Counted from the first letter of the stretch, positions 1 through 7,695 are shown. The stretch is 8,668 nt of DNA from Spirochaetia bacterium (GCA_025997715.1 BNUY01000128.1:1-8668); one strand, 5' to 3'. Notes: generated by a model not told the origin, from the sequence alone. Made by a program: numbers and translations.

Positions 1-48
1 GGATGCTAAGAAAAAGAGTTATCTTGACAAACCGGAAAAAGGGGCTGC
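1..48. other. Short stretch downstream of uvrA
   Basis: 48 bases after the uvrA stop. No hairpin with T-run is visible on the minus strand, so no terminator can be assigned, and no start of another gene can be supported. Confidence 0.4.
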
Positions 49-2934
49 TCATGTCCGCCGGGGCGTTGCTTTTCCGCCCTTAGTGTGCCGTCCCGGGGGA
101 CGCCGTTCCAAAAGTTCCTTGATATACATGCCCGTGTAGGAGCGCGGATAGGCTGCAAGCTCCTCGGGTGTACCGGTGGTCACCAGTTCCCCTCCCCTAT
201 CGCCTCCTTCAGGCCCCAGGTCGATAAGGTGATCCGCCTGGAGCAGCACGTCCAGGTTATGCTCAATCATCACCACGGTGTTCCCCTGATCCGCCAGGCG
301 CTGGATAACGCACATGAGCTGCTTTACATCGGCGAAGTGGAGCCCCGTGGTTGGCTCGTCCAGGATGTAGAGGGTCCGGCCGGTGGATCGCTTGGACAGT
401 TCCAGCGCCAGCTTTACCCTTTGTGCTTCCCCCCCGGACAGGGTAAGGGCGGACTGGCCCAGCTTGACGTAGCCCAGGCCCACCGAAAGGAGGGTGTCCA
501 TTTTCCGGGCAATTTGAGGTATATAGGAAAAGAACTCCGCCGCTTCCTCGATGGTCATATCCAGCACGTCCGCGATGTTCTTGCCCTTGTAGCGGATTTC
601 CAGGGTTTCCTTGTTGAAGCGCTGGCCGTGGCAGACATCGCAGGTGATGTACACGTCCGGGAGGAAGTTCATCTCGATACGGATGGTCCCATCCCCGGCG
701 CAGTTTTCGCAGCGGCCCCCCCGGACATTGAAGGAGAACCGCCCCGGCTTATAGCCCCGCATCTTGGCATCCGGAAGGCCGGCAAAGAGGTCCCGTATGC
801 CGGAAAAGACCCCCACATAAGTTGCCGGGTTGGACCGGGGGGTACGGCCGATAGGGCTTTGGTCAATGTCGATCACCTTGTCGATAAACTCCGCCCCCTC
901 AATCGCATCGCAATCCCCCTCGGGGTGGCTGGACCGGTACAGGCGGTTAGCCAGGGCCGGGTACAACACATCACTCAACAGGGTGGACTTCCCGGAACCG
1001 GATACCCCGGTGATACAGGTAAACATCCCCAGGGGTATCTCTACGTCGATGTTTTTAAGGTTATGCTCCCGTACCCCCTTTAAGCGGATGAAGTTGCCAT
1101 TCCCCCTTCGCCGTTCCTGGGGGATATCCATGGTCAGGGTCCCCGCCAAATACTGCCCGGTAAGGCTCTCTTCCACCTTCATCACCTCAGTCGGCGTACC
1201 CTGGGCGACGACCCTACCGCCGTGAACCCCTGCGCCGGGTCCCAGGTCCACCAGGTAGTCGGCGGTACGCAGGGTCTGCTCGTCGTGTTCAACCACGATC
1301 AGGGTGTTGCCCAGGTTGCGGAGGTAGAGCAAGGTGTCGATGAGCCGCTGGTTGTCCCGTTGGTGGAGGCCGATGGAGGGCTCATCCAGGATGTAGAGCA
1401 CCCCCACCAGGCTTGAGCCAATCTGGGTGGCCAGCCGTATTCTTTGGGCCTCACCGCCTGAGAGGGTGGCGCTTTTCCGTTCCAGGGTCAGGTAGTCCAG
1501 CCCCACATTCTTCATGAACCCCAGCCGGGCGTTGATTTCCTTCAATATTTGGTTGGCGATTTTCCGTTCGTTTTTGGTAAACTTGAGGGCGTCAAAAAAC
1601 TTGATAGTATCAATTACCGAAAAGCTGGTAATGTCCCAGATGTTTTTCCCCCCAACCATCACCCCCAGGGCTTCGGGCTTAAGCCGCTTACCCCCGCAGT
1701 CCTCGCAGGGCTTCTGGCTCATAAACTTTTCAAACCATTCCTTCATATTTTCCGACTGGGTTTCCAGGTAACGCCGTTTCAGGTCCTCCAACACCCCGGG
1801 AAAGCGGGACTGGTACTCAAACTTGCCGGTCTTGTCCCGGTTCACGTACTTCATCTTGATCTCGTCCTTGCTGCCGTAGAGGATGGCGTCCCGTACCTTC
1901 TTGGGCAGATCCTTCAAGGGTGTATCAAGGCTGAACTTGTAGTGCCTGGCCAGGCTTTCAAAGCGGCTGCGGTGCCAGGCGCTGTCCGGGTTATAGGGGG
2001 CCACCCCGCCTTCGTTAAAGGACAGGGAGGGGTTGGGGATCACCAGGTCGGGGTCGAATTCCAGCTTAGCCCCCAGGCCGGAACAACTGGGGCAAGCGCC
2101 GTAGGGGTTGTTAAAGGAAAAAAGCCGGGGCTGGAGTTCCGGGATGGAGATGCCACAATCCGGGCAGGCGTTTTTCTGGCTAAAGAAGACCCCTTGGGTC
2201 TTATCCGCTTCTTGCACCAACACCTGCATGATCCCGTCCGCCGCATTGAGGGCGGTTTCCACGGACTCCGCAAGCCGGGGGCGGATATCAGGGCCGATGA
2301 CCAGGCGGTCCACCACTATCTCGATGGTGTGCTTCTTCTGCTTGTCCAGCTTGATCAAGGAACCCCCATCATCCTCCAGGCTCACGAGGACCCCGTCTAT
2401 CCGGGCGCGGGCGAACCCCGCTTTCCGGGCATCCTCAATGATCTTTTGATGCTCCCCCTTTTTCCCCCGTATTACCGGCGCCAGGAGTTGGACCTTAACC
2501 CCCTCCCCCATCCCCATGATCGTGTCGATGATCTGGTCCACCGGCTGTTCCCTAATTTCCCTGCCGCATTGGGGGCAATGGGGGACGCCCACACGGGCGT
2601 AGAGGAGCCGGTAGTAGTCGTAGATTTCGGTAACCGTCCCCACGGTGGACCGGGGGTTGCGGTGGGTAGTTTTTTGTTCTATAGAAATGGCCGGGGAAAG
2701 GCCCTCAATGTAGTCCAGGTCGGGCTTGTCCATGCGGCCCAGGAACTGCCGGGCATAGGCGGAAAGGCTCTCCACATAGCGCCGCTGGCCTTCGGCGAAG
2801 ATGGTGTCAAAGGCCAGGGAACTTTTACCGGACCCGGAAAGGCCGGAGATGACGATGAGCTTATCCCGGGGAAGTTCCAGGTCGATGTTTTTGAGGTTAT
2901 GCTCCCGGGCGCCTTTTATGATGAGCTTGTCCAT
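49..2934 (-). CDS. uvrA: UvrA, excinuclease ABC subunit A
   Basis: DNA-damage recognition ATPase of nucleotide excision repair; it dimerises, loads UvrB on lesions and acts in the cytoplasm on DNA. The 961-residue product has the full family layout: Walker [10 protein letters not shown] (residues 31-39), a first zinc module with C257, C260, C281 and C284 (plus CPQC at 120-123), ABC signature LSGGE (491-495) with Walker B LYILDEP (513-519), second Walker [10 protein letters not shown] (643-651), second zinc finger C742, C745, C765, C768, second LSGGE (832-836) and LYILDEP (855-861). Length is normal for the family (about 940-960), and the basic tail after residue 945 is unremarkable. The ATG start gives the usual [18 protein letters not shown] opening. 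No Shine-Dalgarno sequence precedes it: the upstream bases are pyrimidine-rich, and a -10-like box lies only 10 nt away. It sits downstream of the MATE gene on the same strand, separated by 356 bp of repeats, so it is probably transcribed on its own. No LexA-type operator was recognised. Confidence 0.98.
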   Translation of the reverse strand: MDKLIIKGAREHNLKNIDLELPRDKLIVISGLSGSGKSSLAFDTIFAEGQRRYVESLSAYARQFLGRMDKPDLDYIEGLSPAISIEQKTTHRNPRSTVGTVTEIYDYYRLLYARVGVPHCPQCGREIREQPVDQIIDTIMGMGEGVKVQLLAPVIRGKKGEHQKIIEDARKAGFARARIDGVLVSLEDDGGSLIKLDKQKKHTIEIVVDRLVIGPDIRPRLAESVETALNAADGIMQVLVQEADKTQGVFFSQKNACPDCGISIPELQPRLFSFNNPYGACPSCSGLGAKLEFDPDLVIPNPSLSFNEGGVAPYNPDSAWHRSRFESLARHYKFSLDTPLKDLPKKVRDAILYGSKDEIKMKYVNRDKTGKFEYQSRFPGVLEDLKRRYLETQSENMKEWFEKFMSQKPCEDCGGKRLKPEALGVMVGGKNIWDITSFSVIDTIKFFDALKFTKNERKIANQILKEINARLGFMKNVGLDYLTLERKSATLSGGEAQRIRLATQIGSSLVGVLYILDEPSIGLHQRDNQRLIDTLLYLRNLGNTLIVVEHDEQTLRTADYLVDLGPGAGVHGGRVVAQGTPTEVMKVEESLTGQYLAGTLTMDIPQERRRGNGNFIRLKGVREHNLKNIDVEIPLGMFTCITGVSGSGKSTLLSDVLYPALANRLYRSSHPEGDCDAIEGAEFIDKVIDIDQSPIGRTPRSNPATYVGVFSGIRDLFAGLPDAKMRGYKPGRFSFNVRGGRCENCAGDGTIRIEMNFLPDVYITCDVCHGQRFNKETLEIRYKGKNIADVLDMTIEEAAEFFSYIPQIARKMDTLLSVGLGYVKLGQSALTLSGGEAQRVKLALELSKRSTGRTLYILDEPTTGLHFADVKQLMCVIQRLADQGNTVVMIEHNLDVLLQADHLIDLGPEGGDRGGELVTTGTPEELAAYPRSYTGMYIKELLERRPPGRHTKGGKATPRRT

Positions 2935-2944
2935 GTGGGGGAAG

Positions 2945-2972
2945 GATATACCGGATAGCGGGGGATTTTCAA
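2945..2972 (-). promoter_or_regulatory. Possible uvrA promoter
   Basis: On the minus strand TTGAAA (2967-2972, 5 of 6 to the sigma-70 -35 box) is followed after 16 bp by TATATC (2945-2950, 4 of 6 to the -10 box). Only 10 nt separate the -10 box from the uvrA ATG, so the predicted transcript would have a leader of just a few nucleotides. This agrees with the absence of a ribosome binding site. The -35 box lies 6 bp from the left direct repeat of the neighbouring repeat element. Prediction from consensus only. Confidence 0.45.
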
Positions 2973-2978
2973 GTATGG

Positions 2979-3217
2979 GTGAAGATACAGAACCACAGAC
3001 GCATGAAAGAATTTCTTAACCATCTAATCCAAAAAAACGGATAAAAAAAGAATTAAACCACGAAAGGCACGAAAAACACGAAATTTTGCTTTGAAATTGT
3101 AATCTTTTTTCGTGTCGTTCGTGTTTTTCGTGGTTTAAATCCTTGGAAATTCTATCTTAATCAGTGAAAATCTGTGAATAATTTTTTCATGCGTTTGTCG
3201 TGAAGATACAGAACCAC
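2979..3217. repeat. MITE-like inverted-repeat element with 18-bp direct repeats
   Basis: A perfect 18-bp direct repeat, GTGAAGATACAGAACCAC, lies at 2979-2996 and 3200-3217. Just inside it are terminal inverted repeats 2995-3013 and 3180-3198, complementary at 17 of 19 positions, with core (A)AACGCATGAA. Further inside is a long hairpin (3051-3083 with 3108-3140). The inner interval (2997-3199) is 203 bp and contains no credible ORF. The order direct repeat, terminal inverted repeat, inner hairpin, terminal inverted repeat, direct repeat is the same as in the element at 4724-4967, and the terminal core AAACGCAT is shared. This fits a small non-autonomous insertion with target-site duplication, but a second direct-repeat pair (3138-3154 and 3293-3309) interleaves with it, so the history is more complex than one insertion. 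Confidence 0.65.
3044..3140 (-). terminator. Long hairpin followed by T-run, terminator-like for MATE transcript
   Basis: Arms 3051-3083 and 3108-3140 are complementary at 28 of 33 positions around a 24-nt loop. Read on the minus strand, the 3' arm is followed within a few bases by seven T (complement of the A-run 3043-3049), as in an intrinsic terminator downstream of the MATE gene and upstream of uvrA. Both arms are built of 9-nt units: CACGAAAGG, CACGAAAAA, CACGAAATT on the left, and CACGAAAAA, CACGAACGA, CACGAAAAA when the right arm is reverse-complemented. The stem is much longer than a normal terminator, so termination may be a by-product of a repeat element. Confidence 0.5.
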
Positions 3218-3309
3218 GGACCACACGGACCCTCACGGACTAAGGAAAAGATAAGAAAGCAGGAGTCCGTGACGTCCGTGAGGTCAGTGGTTAATCCTTA
3301 GAAATTCTA
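3138..3309. repeat. Direct repeat of the MATE gene 3' end
   Basis: AATCCTTGGAAATTCTA at 3138-3154 matches AATCCTTAGAAATTCTA at 3293-3309 in 16 of 17 positions. The second copy is the last codons of the MATE gene. Each copy is preceded on the plus strand by the end of a hairpin arm in GTGGTT, so the similarity continues with a 2-nt gap into both hairpins. This looks like a duplication of the gene end accompanying arrival or duplication of the hairpin element between the copies. Confidence 0.6.
3212..3292. repeat. Inverted repeat of 9-nt units overlapping the MATE stop codon
   Basis: The left arm 3212-3241 and right arm 3264-3292 pair at about 26 of 30 positions with one single-base bulge, around a 22-nt loop. 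The arms repeat a CACGGAC unit about every 9-10 nt. The right arm runs into the TAA stop of the MATE gene (3291-3293). On the minus strand the 3' arm is not followed by a T-run, so a plain intrinsic terminator is unlikely; it could stabilise the mRNA 3' end. The unit sequence differs from the CACGAAA units of the adjacent hairpin. Confidence 0.6.
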
Positions 3310-4664
3310 ATATCAAGCCGCTTGAAATCGCTCCACACCCAACTCAGCGACAGCAGCACCGCTAAGGCATCGGCAATGGGACCGGCGTACAAAACCCCGT
3401 CAATGCCAAATAGCATCGGCAGTATTATGAGCAGCGGAATGAGGATAAAGCCCTGCCGTGACAGCGAAAGGATGATTCCCTGTTTCGCTTTCCCGGTGGC
3501 CGTAAAGTAATTCACCGAAAGCGGTTGGATACCAAACATAAAAACCATAAACATATAGATACGCATATATCGTTTTGCAAAGTCAAAGTACTGATCGCTG
3601 CCGCCGCCGAAAATGCTTACGATTTGAAGCGGAAAGATTTGGAAAGCTAGGAAGAAGAGTACACTGATAGCAATGGTAACCGCCGCCGCTTTCTTATAGG
3701 TCTCTTTGACGCGGCTGTAATTCTTTGCCCCGGTGTTAAAACCAAGAATAGGCTGGCAGCCCTGGGCCAATCCAACCGCAAAGGAGAGGAGGATGGTGTT
3801 CAGTTTTGAAATAACCGCCGCAACCGCCAAGGGGATGTCCGGGCCGTACACCGAAAGAGCACCGTAGTGTTTAAGGGTGTTATTGAGCACAATGTTTACG
3901 GTCATCATCACCATATGATTCGTAAAGTTTGTAAGACCAAGTTTGAGAATGTTTTTTAGATAGATCCACCGGGGGATGATTGGTTTTAAGGGAACATTTT
4001 TAAACCGGGGAAAATACAGCAGGCATAGGAAAAAAGAAACGAATTGTCCGATAATTGTTGCCGCCGCAGCCCCTTGGATGCCCCAGGGGATCACGATCAT
4101 AAAGAGCCAGTCCAGGAAAACATTAAGTACCGCCCCAACTGCCACCGCAACCATTGAGTACATGGGGCTGCCGTCCGCCCGGATAAGGTAACTGCTCACG
4201 CTGGAAAACAGTAAAAAAGGCAGACCGAACACGGTAATCCCCAGGTACAGGGATGCATAGGGCAGCACATTTTCGCTGGCCCCGCAGACCAGGAGGATCG
4301 GTGTTTTAAATAGAAATATCAAAAGGAAAACCGCAAGCCCCAGAACACCGGCAATGGTAACACCCATCCCCGCAAAAAGGGCCGCTTCCCCGCTCTGCCT
4401 GGCGCCCAACTTAATGTTAAAGTTAGTCGCCGTACCTGCCCCAATGAGCAGGGCGCAGGCGGTACAAAATATGGTAACCGGAAACGCGATATTCGTTGCC
4501 GCATTTCCCAACATTCCCACCACATGGCCAATAAAGATCTGGTCGGTAATGTTGTACGCTGCGGTAACCAACATACTCACGATAGCCGGTACCGCATATT
4601 TTCTGATAAGCCCCACAATGGGAGCATACCCCAGCGGATTCGGTACATTGATTTCTTGACCCAT
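3291..4664 (-). CDS. MATE-family multidrug/cation antiporter, MepA-like
   Basis: A polytopic inner-membrane protein of 457 residues, expected to export drugs or metabolites in exchange for Na+ or H+. Hydrophobic segments fill both halves, with about twelve membrane helices expected for the family. Recognisable MATE features are the N-terminal YNITDQIFIGH (37-47), RADGSP (162-167), NVFLDWLFM (181-189), the second-half QGCQPILGFNTGAKNYSRVK (301-320) and ATGKAKQG (389-396). These fit the MepA/DinF-like branch best; the substrate cannot be read from sequence. The ATG is supported by AGAGG (4671-4675) with 6-nt spacing and by a good promoter just upstream. The stop codon lies inside the arm of a repeat hairpin, so the last few residues (RISKD) may have been altered by that element. 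It lies between tatD and uvrA on the same strand but seems independently transcribed. Family certain, specificity unknown. Confidence 0.93.
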   Translation of the reverse strand: MGQEINVPNPLGYAPIVGLIRKYAVPAIVSMLVTAAYNITDQIFIGHVVGMLGNAATNIAFPVTIFCTACALLIGAGTATNFNIKLGARQSGEAALFAGMGVTIAGVLGLAVFLLIFLFKTPILLVCGASENVLPYASLYLGITVFGLPFLLFSSVSSYLIRADGSPMYSMVAVAVGAVLNVFLDWLFMIVIPWGIQGAAAATIIGQFVSFFLCLLYFPRFKNVPLKPIIPRWIYLKNILKLGLTNFTNHMVMMTVNIVLNNTLKHYGALSVYGPDIPLAVAAVISKLNTILLSFAVGLAQGCQPILGFNTGAKNYSRVKETYKKAAAVTIAISVLFFLAFQIFPLQIVSIFGGGSDQYFDFAKRYMRIYMFMVFMFGIQPLSVNYFTATGKAKQGIILSLSRQGFILIPLLIILPMLFGIDGVLYAGPIADALAVLLSLSWVWSDFKRLDIRISKD

Positions 4665-4670
4665 GGGGAA

Positions 4671-4675
4671 CCTCT
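4671..4675 (-). promoter_or_regulatory. Ribosome binding site of the MATE gene
   Basis: AGAGG on the minus strand, 6 nt before the ATG at 4662-4664. It supports this start over downstream alternatives. Confidence 0.7.
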
Positions 4676-4686
4676 TTTATTATCTT

Positions 4687-4715
4687 ACTTTACCATTGCT
4701 TTTATATTTTGTCAA
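4687..4715 (-). promoter_or_regulatory. Sigma-70-type promoter of the MATE gene
   Basis: On the minus strand a perfect TTGACA (4710-4715) is followed by exactly 17 bp and TAAAGT (4687-4692, 4 of 6), preceded by TGG, an extended -10 motif. The expected start near 4680 leaves a short leader of about 16 nt that still includes the ribosome binding site. The -35 box is 9 bp from the repeat element at 4724, so the insertion sits right upstream of the promoter. Confidence 0.65.
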
Positions 4716-4723
4716 AGATAATC

Positions 4724-4967
4724 GGTTTGCTAAACAGGATAAACGCATAAGAGAAGAAAAAAACCGCAAAGGCGCCGAAGGCGACAAAGGGGAAGAAGAG
4801 GATACTCCCTGGACCCAGAATTGAGTGGACTTCGCAGGCACAATTCAGTATTTTTTGAGCCAGATTCTCTTGTTCTTTCTTTCCTTCGTCGCCTTTGGCG
4901 CCTTCGCGGTTAAAATTCTTCTCTTTTCTTCATTATTTTTCCTATGCGTTTATCTTGGTTTGCTAAA
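4724..4967. mobile_element. MITE-like element inserted at the 3' end of tatD
   Basis: An 11-bp direct repeat GGTTTGCTAAA (4724-4734 and 4957-4967) flanks a segment of about 222 bp. Terminal inverted repeats 4736-4749 (AGGATAAACGCATA) and 4943-4956 match at 13 of 14 positions and abut the direct repeats, with one extra base on the left. Inside are long arms 4762-4790 and 4883-4911, complementary at 26 of 29 positions and made of 9-nt units (CCGCAAAGG, CGCCGAAGG, CGACAAAGG). There is no ORF that could be a transposase. The right direct repeat is the end of tatD, and the right terminal repeat supplies the tatD stop codon. Removing the element plus one repeat copy restores a longer tatD frame, strong internal evidence for insertion. 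The mobilising enzyme is unknown. Confidence 0.7.
4757..4911 (-). terminator. Terminator-like hairpin downstream of tatD
   Basis: Read on the minus strand, the inner arms of the repeat element (4911-4883 and 4790-4762) are followed immediately by seven T (complement of 4757-4763). A transcript leaving tatD would meet a GC-rich stem then a U-run. The 92-nt loop is too long for a standard intrinsic terminator, so efficiency is uncertain; the arms also contain the palindrome GGCGCC and may fold locally. Confidence 0.35.
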
Positions 4968-5756
4968 TACCGTAAAAAAATTCCTGTCCGTTGCCGCTTC
5001 CAGTTCCGCCGCAGACTCCTGCCTGATGCGGGCCAACCCCCGCAGTATCTCCGGCAGATCCGCCCACCGCGAAAATTCCCGGCCCCGCAAAGGCTGATAG
5101 GGGGCGTCGGTTTCCAGGAGCAGGTGGTCCAGAGGCAAAACGGCGGAGGAGCGTATCGCCGTTTTATGGTTCAGCAGGATGGAGGCGCCGAAGGAAAAAT
5201 AGGCGTTTACCCCCCGGCGTAACAGGGCCTCCCCCTCCGCCGCCGTCCCCGAATAGGAATGGAAGACCACTGCGGGCAGTTTTTTTAACGGTCCGGTTAA
5301 GGCAAAGACCTTGTGCATGGCCCGGCGCACATGGAGCACCAGGGGCAGGCCGCAGCGCAGAGCCGTTTCCAGGTGGGCCGCGAAAAGCTCATCCTGAACC
5401 GCCTCGGTTGCACGGAAGACGTCGTTGTAAAGGTCAAAGCCGGTTTCCCCCACCGCATTCAGCCGCCCCTGTACCGCCAATGTTTCCAACATATCCAGGA
5501 GCGGCGCGAATGGGCGTGCGTTCAAGGAGAACGGCGGGTCTTTGAGGGCGGGTAGTTGGGGGTGCAGGGCGAAACAGAGAGCCATTGGTACGGCGCCTTC
5601 CTCACGGGCTTTGCGGGCAAGCTCCTCCTGATACGCAAACTGCTCCCCATTCCAGGCGCTTGCGGCGCAGGGGATACCCAGACGGCGGCGTTCCTGTTCC
5701 GCATTAGGAAGGCGCCCGGCGAGATCAAAGGGATGGGCATGGGCATCAGCGGCCAT
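4950..5756 (-). CDS. TatD-family metal-dependent hydrolase (putative DNase)
   Basis: A 268-residue amidohydrolase-fold protein; family members are metal-dependent 3'-5' exonucleases acting on DNA or RNA in the cytoplasm. Metal-ligand motifs appear in order: DAHAH (4-8, with H6 and H8), GETGFD (103-108, with E104), LVLHVRR (H142), FHSYSG (H166) and LLLETDAPY (D217). Length is normal for TatD/YcfH. The ATG overlaps the last 11 bases of recQ and has AAGGA 5 nt upstream (5762-5766), so it is translationally coupled to recQ and probably cotranscribed. The end is odd: the final arginine codon and stop TAA come from the terminal repeat of an inserted element. The sequence beyond the other copy of the direct repeat would have continued the frame as IIFDKI and a stop, giving 273 residues. 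The lost tail lies beyond all catalytic motifs, so the enzyme should still fold. Which TatD paralogue it is cannot be decided. Confidence 0.92.
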   Translation of the reverse strand: MAADAHAHPFDLAGRLPNAEQERRRLGIPCAASAWNGEQFAYQEELARKAREEGAVPMALCFALHPQLPALKDPPFSLNARPFAPLLDMLETLAVQGRLNAVGETGFDLYNDVFRATEAVQDELFAAHLETALRCGLPLVLHVRRAMHKVFALTGPLKKLPAVVFHSYSGTAAEGEALLRRGVNAYFSFGASILLNHKTAIRSSAVLPLDHLLLETDAPYQPLRGREFSRWADLPEILRGLARIRQESAAELEAATDRNFFTVFSKPR

Positions 5757-7686
5757 ACTCTTCCTTACCGCGGTACTCCCCTATCAACGTAGTAAAAGCA
5801 TCCCCGTACTTTTCCATCTTCACCTCCCCCACACCGGATACCCCGAGGAAGGCCGCCTTGGTGGTGGGCTGTTTGCGGCACATATCCCGGAGGCTTGCAT
5901 CGGAAAACACAATATATGCGGGAACTTTGCCGGCCTGGGCAAGCTCCCGGCGCAGATCCTTGAGCTTTGTCAATAACACTTCGTCCACCGGGTCTTTGTC
6001 CGGAAGAATTCCGGCGGACTTTGATTTTTCGAAGGTCCTGGTCACCGCAAAACTACCGAACTTTTGATCCGCGGACCTCTCCAAAAACCTATCCGCCGAT
6101 CCTTCCCCCGGAACCGTTGGCGGAGTTTCCTTGGGCAGCATCATTGAAAGGGGCTTCTTCTCCACCGTTATTTCCCGGAACCGGGGAGTAAGGTCCACCA
6201 CGGGATATTCCCCAGCATCCACCATAAGATAGCCTTGGCTGATCAACGCATCCAAGATGTTCCGTATACGATGGGCGGAGGTGTCCGCCATGATCCCGTA
6301 GGTACTCAGGGTGTCAAAGCCCTGGGAAGTGATCTTGTTCGTTTTACTGCCCCGCAGAATATCAATGATCATAAGTTTTCCGAAATTCCTGCCCCGCTCT
6401 TTTAACCGGTAGACACAGGAAATGATCTTCTGCGCTTCCAGGGTAATATCGGTGGACTCGTAGACAGTCTTGCAGTTGGAACAGTTCCCGCAATAGTTGG
6501 GGCTTTTCTCATCAAAATAGGCAAGAAGCCGGGAACGGAGACAGTCGGTCCCGGTGGCGTAGAAGGTCATCTGCTTTAAAAGTTCCAGATTATGCGCAAC
6601 CTGTTCTTCGTCCCGTTCAGCCTCCTCGTCATTATGATTATTAATCAAGTAGGTGTTGATCCGAACATCCTGGCCGCTGTAAAAAAGAATGCACTCCGCC
6701 GGCTCCCCGTCCCGCCCTGCCCTGCCCACTTCCTGATAGTAGCTTTCAATATTCTTGGGCATGTTGTAGTGGATCACAAATGACACGTTGGATTTATTTA
6801 TCCCCATACCAAAGGCGTTGGTTGCTACCATGATAGTTTTCCTGTCATAGATAAAATCGTCCTGGTTTTCGTGACGCTCCCTATCATCCAATCCCGCATG
6901 ATACCGGGTGACCGCTAACCGGTGACGGCCCAGCAACTCCCAGATTTCTTCCACCGCCTTTCTGGTGGAGCAGTAGACAATACCGCTTTGCTGTGGATGT
7001 TTTTCCATAAATTCCAACAGCGCTTCGGGCTTCCGTTTAGGCTTTTCGATCCCAAAGTAGAGATTCTGCCGATCAAAACTCGTAACCGGCGAGAGAGGAT
7101 TCCGCAGTTCCAGAAGGCTCTGAATATCTTCCTTAACCTTCGCCGTAGCTGTGGCGGTACAGGCGGCAACACAGGGGCGAACGGGAAGGCCCTGAATAAA
7201 TTCGGCTATCCGGCGATAACTGGGGCGGAAATCGTGACCCCATTGGGAAACGCAGTGGGCCTCATCAATTACCACCAGGGGTATGGGGGTATCCCCAATC
7301 TGCTCCAGGAGGTCCTCCCGCAAAAGCCGCTCCGGGGCGATGTAGAGGATGCGAAATGTTCCCAACGCAAGACCCCGCAGTACTTCTCCATATTCGGCGC
7401 CCTCCAGGGAACTGTTGAGATACGCCGCCGCCACCCCCGCTTCCCGCAGGGCGCTTACCTGATCCTTCATCAGGGAAATGAGCGGAGAGATCACCACCGT
7501 AAGCCCTTCCAAAAGGATCGCCGGGATCTGGTAGCAGAGGGACTTCCCCGCCCCGGTGGGCATCACCGCCATCACATCCCGGCCCGTCAGGATCGCATCG
7601 ATAAGCTCCTCCTGGCCGGGACGGAAACGGTCATACCCGAAGTACTCCTGCAACACGCTCTGTTTATTCAAACCTGGTTTGCTCAT
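5746..7686 (-). CDS. recQ: RecQ, ATP-dependent DNA helicase
   Basis: A 3'-5' superfamily 2 helicase for recombination and replication-fork repair. The 646-residue product contains the helicase core with Walker A MPTGAGKS (42-49), DEAH (141-144), CTATAT (176-181), ATNAFGMGIN (288-297) and the arginine-finger motif QEVGRAGRDG (318-327). The RecQ-C-terminal zinc site follows (C382, C399, C402, C405), then the winged-helix region and a C-terminal HRDC domain (about 568-642). All RecQ domains are present at typical bacterial length. I chose ATG at 7684-7686: AAGGTGG (7696-7702) lies 9 nt upstream of it, whereas the in-frame TTG at 7693-7695 directly abuts that site with no spacing. The TTG start would add three residues. 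The gene is first in a recQ-tatD unit and divergent from rdgB across only 36 bp. The stop codon overlaps the tatD start. Confidence 0.97.
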   Translation of the reverse strand: MSKPGLNKQSVLQEYFGYDRFRPGQEELIDAILTGRDVMAVMPTGAGKSLCYQIPAILLEGLTVVISPLISLMKDQVSALREAGVAAAYLNSSLEGAEYGEVLRGLALGTFRILYIAPERLLREDLLEQIGDTPIPLVVIDEAHCVSQWGHDFRPSYRRIAEFIQGLPVRPCVAACTATATAKVKEDIQSLLELRNPLSPVTSFDRQNLYFGIEKPKRKPEALLEFMEKHPQQSGIVYCSTRKAVEEIWELLGRHRLAVTRYHAGLDDRERHENQDDFIYDRKTIMVATNAFGMGINKSNVSFVIHYNMPKNIESYYQEVGRAGRDGEPAECILFYSGQDVRINTYLINNHNDEEAERDEEQVAHNLELLKQMTFYATGTDCLRSRLLAYFDEKSPNYCGNCSNCKTVYESTDITLEAQKIISCVYRLKERGRNFGKLMIIDILRGSKTNKITSQGFDTLSTYGIMADTSAHRIRNILDALISQGYLMVDAGEYPVVDLTPRFREITVEKKPLSMMLPKETPPTVPGEGSADRFLERSADQKFGSFAVTRTFEKSKSAGILPDKDPVDEVLLTKLKDLRRELAQAGKVPAYIVFSDASLRDMCRKQPTTKAAFLGVSGVGEVKMEKYGDAFTTLIGEYRGKEEYGR

Positions 7687-7695
7687 CTTTCCCAA

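Noticed and set aside
24..29. TTGACA near the left edge as a plus-strand promoter
   Set aside because: No -10 box is seen at the right spacing, and it would point into the antisense of uvrA.
85..1083. Plus-strand open frame of 332 codons opposite the uvrA 3' half
   Set aside because: It is a shadow of uvrA, covering the second ATPase domain on the other strand, with no recognisable protein features.
1549..2958. Long plus-strand open frame of 469 codons opposite uvrA
   Set aside because: It is antisense to conserved UvrA motifs, its translation shows no family features, and it is explained by the GC-rich codon use of uvrA.
2979..3292. CRISPR array
   Set aside because: Repeated units are short, degenerate, adjacent and arranged as inverted arms; there are no regular spacers and no cas genes.
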